Below are positions 1 to 7,861 of a stretch of DNA of 64,000 nt, piece after piece. Numbering within the stretch: position 1 is the first letter of the stretch; the number at the start of each line of letters is the position of its first letter. Source of the DNA: Archangium violaceum Cb vi76 (lineage in GTDB: Bacteria > Myxococcota > Myxococcia > Myxococcales > Myxococcaceae). Both the position numbers and the translations under genes were made by a program. The stretch spans positions 1-64,000 of the forward strand of contig NZ_JPMI01000352.1 in the NCBI RefSeq assembly GCF_000733295.1. Direction: 5' to 3'. A model generated the notes under the pieces. The model had not been told where the DNA came from, did not search any database, and saw nothing but the letters and a program-made list of their open reading frames with translations.

Positions 1-1
1 C

Positions 2-232
2 TTCTACAAGGCGTACGACGCGTGCTCCAGCGGCAGCAATGATGGCGCCAACTGCCACCTGCTGAGCGCGGCGTGGGGCACGCAGGCCTTCGAGCACGCG
101 GGCAACTTCTACACGACGGCCGTGCCCAGCTGCCAGGAGGGCTCCTACGATGGCGCCAACTGCTACATCATGAGGGCGCCCGCGGGGACCAGCGCCTTCA
201 TCAGCGGCGGCGCGTTCTACTACGCCGACTGA
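2..232 (+). CDS. C-terminal fragment of a Cys/Gly-rich, probably secreted protein
   Basis: The last 76 codons of a gene that enters from the left edge; it stops with TGA at 230-232. The visible part has two related segments, each with Cys, then a short Gly/Ser stretch and the motif DGANC followed by a hydrophobic residue, and each followed by an aromatic-rich segment (GNFYTT, GGAFYYAD). Repeated DGANC units with paired cysteines suggest an extracytoplasmic, disulfide-stabilised C-terminal domain like those on secreted myxobacterial hydrolases. The catalytic part, if any, is outside the window, so no function is assigned. Confidence 0.6.
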   Translation, partial: FYKAYDACSSGSNDGANCHLLSAAWGTQAFEHAGNFYTTAVPSCQEGSYDGANCYIMRAPAGTSAFISGGAFYYAD

Positions 233-411
233 CCGGAGCCCGGGGTAGGGCGATGCTCCGGCCTCGTCCTGCCCCTCCGCCTCCCTGGCGTGCGTGGTCT
301 CGCGCCATGGACGCCGCACGGGCCTCGGGACGCTTCCGGCGTGGCTGTTTCGCGCAAGGGCTCGAGATGACGGCGCGCCGCCGTGGCCCATGACTTGCCC
401 TGTGCCCGGGC

Positions 412-1641
412 ATGACCATGACCAGCGTAGGCTCGCGGCGGAACGATGACACCCTCGTGCTCGGGATGAACCCGCACGCCCAGGCCGAGGCCGAGGCCCT
501 CCAGAAGTCCAACCCCGAAGCCCGGGTCACCACCGTCCGGGACTCCTTCCAGAATGATCACGTCCGTGCCAGTGGTCCGGATGGCGCGATGCGGATCCAC
601 GACCTGCGGACCCCTGACGGCATCCGGAGATTCGTGGCCACCCTGGGGCTGCCGCTCGCCCAGGGGAAACAGGTGGCGGCCGCCATCGAGAGGGCGGGCG
701 AGGATGCCCGTGACGAGCTGGCGCAGCTGGCCCTGGTGTGGGCCCGGGCGGAGAAGGGGGGCGTCGTTCCCTCGCGCCTCGTGCTCTCCGGGCACAGCGG
801 GGGCACGAGCCTGTGGGGAGAGGAGGGGCGCTTCAAGAATGGCGTGCTCACCCGTCGTGACTTCGCCCGGCTCGCGGAGGCCATGCCCAGGGCCGCGGCG
901 GGGGTCGAGGACCTGTGCCTCGCCGCTTGTTACAACGGTGGCGAGACCACCATGGAGGCGTGGCGCGAGCTCTTCCCCAACCTCCGCACGATGTGGGCTT
1001 ATGACGGCAGTGCGCCCGGTACGTTCTCCGGCGCCACGGCGCATCTGGCCCGCTGGGAGAAGGCGACCCGCGGCTCCGTGGATTCGCTCCGGCCCGATCT
1101 GCTCCGGGGGCTGCGCAAGGGGGAGAACCTCGCGGTGTGGTCACGTCTGGGCGGGCACCAGACCGCCACCGTGCGCGTCAGTACCGCCGACCTGCGTGCC
1201 CGTCTCTCGGCGGATCATGTGATCTTCGAGCGCTATTTCCAGGGAGATGCGGTGGTGCATGATACGCAGCACGGCCCGCTGCGGGAGCACTACAACACCC
1301 TCCAGGCTCTACTGGGTCGGCCGGAGATTTCCGCCCTCGAGCGGAATGGGTTCGAGCGGGCGCGGGATCTGACCCTCCGGCTGCTCTTCCATGGGAACGT
1401 CGCGGCTCGTTTCCAGGAGACTCACAGGTCCAGCATCCAGAGTGGGTTCAGGGCACTCGGGATGCGCGTTCCTGATTTCTCGCGGCTCGGACGCAAGGAA
1501 ACGCTGGCGCTGATTCAATCCTTCGAGGCCGAGCTTCGCAGGTGGAATCCCCGGCCCGTGGAGGCACAGCGGTTGTTGCCCCTGCTCACAGAGGGTCTTC
1601 GAGAGCTTCAGCGCTCGCGCATCCCGGATAACTGGTTGTGA
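412..1641 (+). CDS. Caspase-fold-like (clan CD) putative cysteine peptidase, 409 aa
   Basis: No family is recognised with certainty, but the sequence carries the two-part signature of clan CD peptidases. A hydrophobic strand runs into SGHSGG (His128), and a second strand runs into LAACYNGG (Cys173), the usual spacing of the His-Cys dyad in caspase, gingipain, clostripain and CHAT domains. The N-terminal 120 residues and the C-terminal 200 residues match nothing I recognise; the C-terminal part is Arg/Leu-rich and probably helical. There is no signal peptide, so a cytoplasmic protein or a specialised-secretion substrate is likely. Two ATG codons lie at 412 and 418; the first is used here. The upstream 180 bases hold no clear gene. 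The peptidase assignment is inferred from motifs only. Confidence 0.6.
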   Translation: MTMTSVGSRRNDDTLVLGMNPHAQAEAEALQKSNPEARVTTVRDSFQNDHVRASGPDGAMRIHDLRTPDGIRRFVATLGLPLAQGKQVAAAIERAGEDARDELAQLALVWARAEKGGVVPSRLVLSGHSGGTSLWGEEGRFKNGVLTRRDFARLAEAMPRAAAGVEDLCLAACYNGGETTMEAWRELFPNLRTMWAYDGSAPGTFSGATAHLARWEKATRGSVDSLRPDLLRGLRKGENLAVWSRLGGHQTATVRVSTADLRARLSADHVIFERYFQGDAVVHDTQHGPLREHYNTLQALLGRPEISALERNGFERARDLTLRLLFHGNVAARFQETHRSSIQSGFRALGMRVPDFSRLGRKETLALIQSFEAELRRWNPRPVEAQRLLPLLTEGLRELQRSRIPDNWL

Positions 1642-1669
1642 GCTCGGGGTTGGAGAACGGGGACGGGCA

Positions 1670-1707
1670 CCCTCACCCCGTCCCTCTCCCGGAGGGCGAG
1701 GGGATAT
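1670..1707 (+). repeat. 38-bp dispersed palindromic repeat, copy 1
   Basis: This 38-base segment is identical, in reverse complement, to 30168-30205. Its core is an imperfect inverted repeat, CCCTCTCCC followed by GGAGGGCGAGGG, able to form a hairpin. It covers the 3' end of the mutS-like gene and supplies that gene's TGA stop at 1673-1675, so the last residues (IPSPSGRGTG) are repeat-encoded. It behaves like a REP/palindromic element. Confidence 0.8.
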
Positions 1708-3577
1708 TGGGGGAGGTCGGGTCCGCGAGTGATACCTGCTCCGGATCCTCCACCGGGACTCCCGCCATCCGCAGCACTCTCAAGGCGTTCGTCGTGTCCA
1801 CCACCCCAGGTCTCAGCTGGTAGTCGAACACCATCTTTCCGTTCTCCAGATGGTCACGGAAGTGCATGTTCACCACCTTCCCGCTGTGCTCCTCCGCCAG
1901 GCTCGCCAGGGACAGATCGTGCGTCGTCACCCCGCCGATCGCCCCCGTGGCCAGCAGCAGCCTCAGCACCTCTCGCGAGGCGATCTGCCTCTCCCGCGTG
2001 TTCGTCCCCAGGAGGATCTCATCCAGCAGGAACATCGCGTGTCCCTTCGCCGCCGCCGCCGCGTCCAGCACCGCCTTGATGCGCTGCACCTCCGCGTAGA
2101 AGTACGACACGCCCCGCTCCAGCGAGTCCTTCACCCGCATGCTCGTCAGCACCTGCAGCGGTGACACCGAGAAGCTCTTCGCACACACCGGCGCTCCCGA
2201 CAGCGCGAGCACCGTGTTCAACCCCACCGCTCGCAGCAGCGTCGTCTTCCCCGACATGTTGGAGCCCGTCAGCAGCAGCCCGCAGCCCGGCCCCGGCAGC
2301 TCCACGTCGTTCAGCACCGGCTCGTCCAGCAGCGGGTGGCCCACTCCCACCGTCTTCACCTTCGGCCCGTCCGCCTCCAGCGTGGGCCACGTGAAGCCCG
2401 GCCGGTCAAAGGCCAGCCCCGCCAGGCACGAGAGCGCCTCCAGCTCCGCCAGTGCCTCGAACCAGCCTCGCACCCGCGCCGCGTGCTGCTCCTTCCAGCG
2501 CTCCAGCGCGAACAACGCGTGCACGTCCCACAGCGTGAACAGATGCACGAGAGGGTGGAACTGGTGCCGCTTGAACTCCACGAACGAGTACAGCCTGCTG
2601 AACCGCTTCAGGTGCGTGGAGACCGGCGGCTCTCCCTCGTGCTGCATGCCGCCCTGCACCCGCCGCAGCTCCGGGTGCTCGAAACGTTCCCGCTCCACCC
2701 TCTCGAAGATGGGCGCGTAGCGCACGAAGCCGTGCTCGCCCGCGTTCAGCTTCTCCTCCATGGTGCGCAGCGGGCCCCGCGTCGCCCTCACCACCGCCAG
2801 TTGCGCCAGCACGCCTCCCCACCACGCCCGCCCGTGCACCACGTCGAAGCTTCCCAGCACCATCAGCGCCAGCGTCACCAGCGGCAGCACCACCGCCACC
2901 GGCCTCGCCCACCGGATGCTCGTGAGTGACGGCCCACTCTCCACCCACTGGATGAAGAGGCCCGGGTCCGCCTTCTCCTTCGCCACCGTGCGCGCCTCCA
3001 CGCACACGTCCTGGCGGAACCCCACTTGGGGCACCAGCTCGCGCGCCGCTCCCTGCCGGGCCCTCACCGTCTCCGCCTGTGCCGGCCAGGCCAGCCACGC
3101 CGCGAGCCGCTCCTCGCCCGCCCGTGTCGCCGTTTCGTTCATGAGCTGGAAGACGCTGCCCTGCCCGAAGACGTCCAGGTCCGCCGCGTACAGGTGCGAG
3201 CCCGTCAGGAAGCGCTCGCCCCGCTCGGCGAAGTCGTGCCAGCCCCGCGTCAGCCGCGCCAGCCCCCGCTCGTTGAGCTGGATGTACAGCCGTTGCCGCT
3301 CCTCGCGCAGGAACACCTGATGGTGCAGCACCGCCAGCACCAGGTACACGGCGAACGCCGCTCCCGCCGCCCACCACCCCGTCTTCGGCAGCCGGTGGAA
3401 CAGGACGAGCCCCGCCACCGCCGCTCCCGAGAGGAACACCAGGGCGCGCAGGTTGGCGTAGCGGGCGCTGACATCGTCCAGCCGCTTCAGCTCCGCCTCG
3501 GCGGTGGCGCGGCGCTCGGTGTACGTGCGATGCGGGGAGGAGGACTCGGGCAGGGAAGTGGTCACGGGCGGGCGCAT
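1673..3577 (-). CDS. Membrane-anchored MutS-like ATPase (MutS domain V), 634 aa
   Basis: The C-terminal third is a MutS-type ABC ATPase: Walker A GSNMSGKT at about residues 438-445, Walker B with FLLDE around 516-520, and TTHD (about 551-554) as the H-loop. The mismatch-recognition domain of true MutS is absent. Instead the N-terminal half has two hydrophobic segments (about 43-63 and 68-85) and a third near 225-243, so the ATPase is probably membrane-attached. Proteins of this build are usually annotated as MutS family but are unlikely to do mismatch repair, and their role is unknown. The open frame extends to 3688, but the ATG at 3577 (MRPPVTTSLPES) fits better because upstream residues are low-complexity. 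The extreme C-terminus is encoded by the dispersed repeat. Confidence 0.8.
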   Translation of the reverse strand: MRPPVTTSLPESSSPHRTYTERRATAEAELKRLDDVSARYANLRALVFLSGAAVAGLVLFHRLPKTGWWAAGAAFAVYLVLAVLHHQVFLREERQRLYIQLNERGLARLTRGWHDFAERGERFLTGSHLYAADLDVFGQGSVFQLMNETATRAGEERLAAWLAWPAQAETVRARQGAARELVPQVGFRQDVCVEARTVAKEKADPGLFIQWVESGPSLTSIRWARPVAVVLPLVTLALMVLGSFDVVHGRAWWGGVLAQLAVVRATRGPLRTMEEKLNAGEHGFVRYAPIFERVERERFEHPELRRVQGGMQHEGEPPVSTHLKRFSRLYSFVEFKRHQFHPLVHLFTLWDVHALFALERWKEQHAARVRGWFEALAELEALSCLAGLAFDRPGFTWPTLEADGPKVKTVGVGHPLLDEPVLNDVELPGPGCGLLLTGSNMSGKTTLLRAVGLNTVLALSGAPVCAKSFSVSPLQVLTSMRVKDSLERGVSYFYAEVQRIKAVLDAAAAAKGHAMFLLDEILLGTNTRERQIASREVLRLLLATGAIGGVTTHDLSLASLAEEHSGKVVNMHFRDHLENGKMVFDYQLRPGVVDTTNALRVLRMAGVPVEDPEQVSLADPTSPNIPSPSGRGTG

Positions 3578-3715
3578 GCTGGGTCGCCCGGGCGGACAGG
3601 GCAAGCCCGGACACGTGCGCGGTGCCCGGAAAATGGCGAACCCCGGCGCCAGGCCCTGGGAAGGGGCGGCAGCCGGGGCTCGAGACAACCGCTCTACGGC
3701 CGAATCACTTCTCTT

Positions 3716-4462
3716 TCACTTCTCCTTGGAGGCCAGCTTGCGCAGCGCCTTCTGGTCGCGGATGCAGAGGATGCGGCCCACGTTGCCCAGCACGCCATCG
3801 CGCTTCATCTCGTTGATGAGCGTGGACACGAAGGAGCGGGAGGCGCCCACCAGGTCCGCCAGATCCTGCTGGGTGATGCCACGCAGGTCCGTCTCACCGC
3901 CGTGCGGGCAGCGCTCGCCGTGGGCCTCGGCCAGGGTGAGCAGGGTGTCGGCCAGACGGGCCGGCACTTCCTTGAAGGTCAGTCCCAGCACGCGCTTGCG
4001 CAGGGAGCGCACGCGCTCGGCGTAGGCGCGAACCACGTCCACCGCCAGGGCCGGCCGGGCCTCGAGCTGCGCGCGGAAGTCGCGGCCCTCGATGCTCCAC
4101 ACCTCGGCCTCACCGGAGGCGATCGCCATCTCCTCCACCGGCGTGCCCTCGGGACGGAACAGCTCGCCGAACAGGTCGCCCGGACGCAGGATGCTCACCA
4201 CCGAGCGCGAGCTGTTCTTGCCCAGCCGCATCAGGCGCACCCGGCCGCTCTTGAGCAGGTACACGCGGTCCGTCGTGTCGCCCGGGCGGTAGATGACCGA
4301 GTTGTGCGGGAAGCTCTCGACCTTGAAGTAGCCCTTGAAGTCGATCGCCTCCTGGCCGGGGATCAGCTTGTTGGCCGTGACGAGCATCCCGGAGCTGGTG
4401 GTCTGGATGGGGGCGACGACGTTGGAGCCGATGGGACCGAGGGGACGATTGAAACCGTGCAT
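3716..4462 (-). CDS. mrpC: MrpC, CRP/Fnr-family developmental transcription factor, 248 aa
   Basis: An N-terminal cyclic-nucleotide-binding-like beta-barrel (residues about 20-140, with PGD, GELF and a long dimerisation helix) is followed by a winged helix with ITQQDLADLVGASRSFVSTL near 180-200. The start at 4462 (MHGFNRPLGP) gives exactly the 248 residues I recall for Myxococcus xanthus MrpC, and it is preceded by AGGAGT at good spacing; the open frame to 4558 is not used. In M. xanthus MrpC is the master regulator of fruiting-body development: it activates fruA and hundreds of genes and represses its own promoter. Its neighbours are mrpB and mrpA in the same order and orientation as in M. 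xanthus. The 273-bp upstream region carries the regulatory sites listed separately. Confidence 0.95.
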   Translation of the reverse strand: MHGFNRPLGPIGSNVVAPIQTTSSGMLVTANKLIPGQEAIDFKGYFKVESFPHNSVIYRPGDTTDRVYLLKSGRVRLMRLGKNSSRSVVSILRPGDLFGELFRPEGTPVEEMAIASGEAEVWSIEGRDFRAQLEARPALAVDVVRAYAERVRSLRKRVLGLTFKEVPARLADTLLTLAEAHGERCPHGGETDLRGITQQDLADLVGASRSFVSTLINEMKRDGVLGNVGRILCIRDQKALRKLASKEK

Positions 4463-4523
4463 GTGGGCACTCCTGCAGGCGGTTGAAAGTGGGGTTGCTT
4501 TGCTGCGGACGGAACAGTCCCTT

Positions 4524-4539
4524 TCCAAGCTTTGTGCCA
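4524..4539 (-). promoter_or_regulatory. Predicted sigma-54 (-24/-12) promoter of mrpC
   Basis: Read on the minus strand, the sequence is TTGGCACAAAGCTTGGA. This matches the sigma-54 consensus TGGCAC-N5-TTGC except for G in place of C at the -12 dinucleotide. It would start transcription about 50 bases upstream of the mrpC ATG. The adjacent MrpB is an NtrC-type activator with the GAFTGA sigma-54 contact motif, which makes this promoter class plausible. Confidence 0.6.
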
Positions 4540-4639
4540 ACCCCAACGCTTCTCCCAAGTCCTGAAAAAGCCTGCAATGACGGCTACTTGGCGCTACACC
4601 CCCCGTTTCTCACCTTCCGAATGTCCGAAACCTGAAACA

Positions 4640-4680
4640 GAACGTTCAAACAGTCTGATCAAGTTGAACGTTTCGTTCAA
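4640..4680 (-). promoter_or_regulatory. Predicted upstream activator (MrpB) repeats for mrpC
   Basis: Two copies of an AACGTTCAA-type element lie 100-150 bases upstream of the predicted -24 box. One is the palindrome GAACGTTC at 4640-4647. The other is the perfect inverted repeat TTGAACG-TTT-CGTTCAA at 4664-4680. Position and repetition are those of enhancer sites for an NtrC-type activator; assignment to MrpB is inference from its genetic neighbour. Confidence 0.5.
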
Positions 4681-4693
4681 ATCGTGCGGGGAG

Positions 4694-4711
4694 TTGTCGG
4701 ACGGAAGACAA
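4694..4711 (-). promoter_or_regulatory. Predicted MrpC binding site
   Basis: The palindrome TTGTC-N8-GACAA matches the MrpC consensus TGTY-N8-RAC reported for M. xanthus. It lies between the end of mrpB and the upstream repeats of mrpC, where an autoregulatory site would be expected. Confidence 0.55.
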
Positions 4712-4735
4712 TGTCCGGAAAGCGTCCTTCGACGC

Positions 4736-6181
4736 TCAGACTTGCTGATCCTGTCGCACACCGTACTTCTGGAGCTTGCGCTCCAGGGTGGGGCGACTGA
4801 TGCCGAGGATCTGGCACGTCTTGCCCTTGTGGCCCTTGGTCACCGTCATGGTGAGCTCGATGAGCATCCGCTCCGCCTCCTCCAGGGTGGGGATGCGGCT
4901 GGGATCATCGATGGGGGCGACGAGGAAGTCGGGCAGGGAGTGTCCGTTGGTGTGGACGGGGTGGCCGTTGACGGGGCCGCCCCCATGCTCGAGCTCGTTG
5001 GACTCGAGCGCGGGCAGGTTGTCGGAGAGCAGCACCTCACCCGGGGCGAGCACCACCGCACGCGTCAGGACGTTCTCCAGCTCACGCACGTTGCCCCGCC
5101 AGGGCAGGCGCACGAGGTGGGCCAACACCTCGGGCGGGACGCGGGTGACGCGCTTGTGCACCTTCTCGTTGATGCGCTCCAGCAGGTGGTGCACCAGCGA
5201 GGGGATGTCGTCGCGGCGCTCGCGCAGCGGGGGGAGCTGCAGCGTAATCACCTTGAGACGCTGGTAGAGGTCCTCGCGGAAGCGGCCGGCGCCCACCTCC
5301 TCCACCAGGTTGCGGTGGGTGGCGGCGATGACGCGGGCGCGCAGTTTGATGCGCTTGACGCCGCCCACGCGCTCGAACTCGCGCTCCTGGAGGACGCGCA
5401 GGAGCTTGGCCTGGAGCATCAGCGACATGTCGCCGATTTCATCCAGGAAGATGGTGCCGTCCTCGGCCATCTCGAACTTGCCGGGCTTGACGGCGTTGGC
5501 GCCGGTGAAGGCCCCCTTCTCGTGGCCGAACAGCTCGCTCTCCAGCAGGGTGTCCACGATGGCCGAGCAGTTGATGCCGATGAAGGGCTTGGGCTCGTCG
5601 TAGGAGTAGTTGTGGATGACGCGGGCGATGAGCTCCTTGCCGGTGCCGCTCTCGCCGTGGATGAGGACGGTGGCGCGGCTGGCGGCCACCTTGCCGATCT
5701 CCTTGACGAGCTGCTGCATGAGCGGGCTGGTGCCGACGATGTCACCCAGGCGCGCCGCCGCCGTCTCCACGTTCACCGTGGCGGCCCGGCGCGACAGTTG
5801 CCGGTACTCCAGGGCGCGGGACACCACGATGTCCAGGGCCGTCAGGTCCGGGAAGGGCTTGTGGATGTAGTCGAAAGCCCCGGCCTTCATGGCCCGGATG
5901 GTCGTCTCCATGTCATGGAAGGCGGTGACGAGGATGATGCGCGCGTCCCCGCATAGGCTCTTCATCTCCTCGATGATGTCCAGGCCCGTGCGGTCCGGGA
6001 GTTTCATGTCGAGGATGACGACGCTGGGCATGACCTCCTGCGCGACCCGGAGCGCCTCGGCGGCGCGGGTGGCCGTCACCACCTGGTAGCGCGGAGCGCC
6101 ATCGTGCTCGATGTCCTCGAAGTGCATCTTCAAGGACTCGAGCAGCGAGAGGTCGTCGTCGACGATGAGAAGCGTCTCCAT
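4736..6181 (-). CDS. mrpB: MrpB, NtrC-family sigma-54-dependent response regulator, 481 aa
   Basis: Three domains in order: a receiver domain (about 1-125) with acidic pocket DDD at 8-10, phospho-acceptor Asp58 in LDMK and Lys108; an AAA+ central domain with Walker A GESGTGKE at 176-183, GAFTGA at 223-228 and the DEIGD Walker B; and a C-terminal Fis-type helix-turn-helix (QILGISRPTLERKL). It should activate sigma-54 promoters when phosphorylated at Asp58. In M. xanthus MrpB is required for mrpC expression. mrpA lies 5 bases upstream on the same strand, so the two are co-transcribed; mrpC follows after 273 bp with its own promoter signals. A linker at about 385-430 is rich in Gly, Asn and His. 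Confidence 0.95.
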   Translation of the reverse strand: METLLIVDDDLSLLESLKMHFEDIEHDGAPRYQVVTATRAAEALRVAQEVMPSVVILDMKLPDRTGLDIIEEMKSLCGDARIILVTAFHDMETTIRAMKAGAFDYIHKPFPDLTALDIVVSRALEYRQLSRRAATVNVETAAARLGDIVGTSPLMQQLVKEIGKVAASRATVLIHGESGTGKELIARVIHNYSYDEPKPFIGINCSAIVDTLLESELFGHEKGAFTGANAVKPGKFEMAEDGTIFLDEIGDMSLMLQAKLLRVLQEREFERVGGVKRIKLRARVIAATHRNLVEEVGAGRFREDLYQRLKVITLQLPPLRERRDDIPSLVHHLLERINEKVHKRVTRVPPEVLAHLVRLPWRGNVRELENVLTRAVVLAPGEVLLSDNLPALESNELEHGGGPVNGHPVHTNGHSLPDFLVAPIDDPSRIPTLEEAERMLIELTMTVTKGHKGKTCQILGISRPTLERKLQKYGVRQDQQV

Positions 6182-6186
6182 GTTCC

Positions 6187-7125
6187 TCAGGCGGCGAAGG
6201 TGAGCGTGAACACGGTGCCGGTCCCGGGGGCCGTCTCGGCGGAGACCTCACCCCCCTGGTGCTGCAGCACACGGCGCAGGGCCGCCAGGGACAGGCCGGC
6301 GCCCCGTGCCAGGTGGCACTCGTAGGGCTTGAAGAGCGAGTCCGGTTTCTCCTCGGGCAGCAGGCTGGCGGGCTCCACGAGCTCCATCACCACCCGTCCC
6401 TCGGGGCCGGGGCGGATGGCCACCTTCACCGCGCCCCCCTCCGTCATCCCCATGGCCACGTTGAGCAGCACCTGGGCCAGCACCGGCCGCAGCCTGCCCG
6501 CATCCACCCGGACCCGGGGCACGTCCGGTGCCTCGTCTATCTGTACCTCGACGCGGCGCTCGGTCAGCTCCGGGGTCACCATGGCCATGGCTTCCTGCAC
6601 CAGGGTGCGCGGCGCATGCTGCTCCAGGTTGGGCGTGGTGCCCCGGCCGTACTCGGACAGCTGCCAGAGCATCCGCTCCAGGGTGCGGATCTCCCGGTTG
6701 GCGATGGTCAGCCGGCGCTGGTCCCTCTCGGACAGGCCCGTGTTGCGGGCCAGCGTCTGCACCGCCATCTTCACCGAGCTGAGGGGGTTGCGCAGCTCGT
6801 GGCTCAGTTGCGAGGCGAGCCCGGAGAGCTGCACCGGCGGCGCGCCCTCCAGCAGGGTGCGCAGGTCCACGATGACGGCGGTGGCCTCGCCCTCCTCCAT
6901 GACGAGCGTCAGCCGCAGGGGCAGCGGATCTCCCCCTCCGAGCGAGGTATAGAGGAACTCCACGGCCCGCCTGTCCTCGCGTGCCAGGGCATCCAGCTCC
7001 CGGACCTTCTCCGGGGTGGTTCCCAGCACCACGTGGAGCGGCCGCTCCATCAGCTCCGAGGTGGGGCGGTGCAGCACGGTCTCACAATCCCCCCGGCGCG
7101 AGTCACGCGCAGGCTGGGAGACCAT
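6187..7125 (-). CDS. mrpA: MrpA, cytoplasmic sensor histidine kinase, 312 aa
   Basis: An N-terminal PAS-like region (about 10-90) precedes a HisKA helix with SHELRNP (His109) and a HATPase domain ending in GTVFTLTF. There is no transmembrane segment, so it acts in the cytoplasm. The ATPase half looks weakly conserved: the usual DNGPGI G1 box is replaced around MELVEPAS, which would fit a kinase acting mainly as a phosphatase. It lies directly upstream of mrpB and is assigned by synteny with the M. xanthus mrpAB operon. The start at 7125 is the longest; the ATG of MERPLHVVLG (residue 26) is an alternative. Confidence 0.85.
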   Translation of the reverse strand: MVSQPARDSRRGDCETVLHRPTSELMERPLHVVLGTTPEKVRELDALAREDRRAVEFLYTSLGGGDPLPLRLTLVMEEGEATAVIVDLRTLLEGAPPVQLSGLASQLSHELRNPLSSVKMAVQTLARNTGLSERDQRRLTIANREIRTLERMLWQLSEYGRGTTPNLEQHAPRTLVQEAMAMVTPELTERRVEVQIDEAPDVPRVRVDAGRLRPVLAQVLLNVAMGMTEGGAVKVAIRPGPEGRVVMELVEPASLLPEEKPDSLFKPYECHLARGAGLSLAALRRVLQHQGGEVSAETAPGTGTVFTLTFAA

Positions 7126-7458
7126 GAAATCTGGACGGCTTGCAGCAAGTGGAGGTTCATGGGCAGGTGCGAAACATAACGAATCGCCCCCCCTGATGTC
7201 CCCTGCGGGGGAGGGGGTTCTCCTTTAGAATCCGATACTTGGCGCTCCGGGCCCCCATGCGGCGGCCCTGGCGGGCGCCTATCTGTCCGCCAGGTAACAT
7301 TCTGACGGCTATGGAAGTCCGCCAGTTCTCAGGTCCATGGAATCCGAGGGAAGTACGATCATCCTCCCGATGACGGATGGAGGTGGGGCGGGGACCCATG
7401 TAGGTTGCACATCGTCGTTGGTGGCTGACCCCCGCCACCTGCCACCCCGGAGATTTCA
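7126..7458. other. Intergenic region between divergent mrpA and pilin genes
   Basis: These 333 bases separate the divergently transcribed mrpA and pilin genes and must hold both promoters. A C4/G4 hairpin (TCCCC-TGCG-GGGGA) lies near 7199-7211. No sigma-54 or sigma-70 box is convincing. The pilin gene has GGAG about 8 bases before its ATG. Confidence 0.4.
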
Positions 7459-7719
7459 ATGATCGCCACCAAGAAGAACCTGAAGAAGCTGGGCAAGCGC
7501 CGTGGTCAGGGTATGACCGAGTACATCATCATCGTGGCCCTGATCGCCATCGCGGCGATCGGCGTCATCACCCTCTTCGGCAACAACATCCGCAAGCTCT
7601 TCGGCGCCTCCGCCGAGGCCCTGGCCGGTAACGAGGAAGTGAAGAACACGGGACAGACGGCCACCAACCAGCTGCAGCGCAAGTCGCTGGCGAACTTCGG
7701 CGCCAACAAGGCCGACTGA
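7459..7719 (+). CDS. Flp-type (type IVb) pilin, 86 aa
   Basis: A basic 17-residue leader (KKNLKKLGKRRGQ) is followed by the prepilin peptidase site G-MTEY and a roughly 20-residue hydrophobic helix (IIIVALIAIAAIGVITLF). The Glu at +4 and Tyr at +5 after the cleavage glycine are diagnostic of Flp/Tad pilins. The mature product is about 67 residues with a Gln/Asn/Lys-rich tail. No Tad assembly genes lie nearby, so it probably uses a machine encoded elsewhere. The gene is monocistronic, followed by a terminator, and faces a downstream STT3-like glycosyltransferase gene. Confidence 0.85.
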   Translation: MIATKKNLKKLGKRRGQGMTEYIIIVALIAIAAIGVITLFGNNIRKLFGASAEALAGNEEVKNTGQTATNQLQRKSLANFGANKAD

Positions 7720-7747
7720 AGCAGCGCGCCGCATTCGCGGTGCAACC

Positions 7748-7790
7748 AGCCCCGCGTGGCCCGAGTGGCCGCGTGGGGCTGTCGCTTTTT
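7748..7790 (+). terminator. Rho-independent terminator after pilin gene
   Basis: A GC-rich imperfect inverted repeat (AGCCCCGCGTGGCC paired with GGCCGCGTGGGGCT around a short loop) is followed by CTTTTT at 7785-7790. It lies 29 bases after the pilin stop. Confidence 0.7.
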
Positions 7791-7861
7791 CCGGGGAGCG
7801 TCATCTGAAGGCGACTGGACCCACCTGGCGCAACGCCGCGTTCTGGCTGGCCTGGGCCGCG

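Noticed and set aside
7381-7410. Possible sigma-54 box (TTGCAC) upstream of the pilin
   Set aside because: No GG at the required 10-base distance, so the -24 element is missing.
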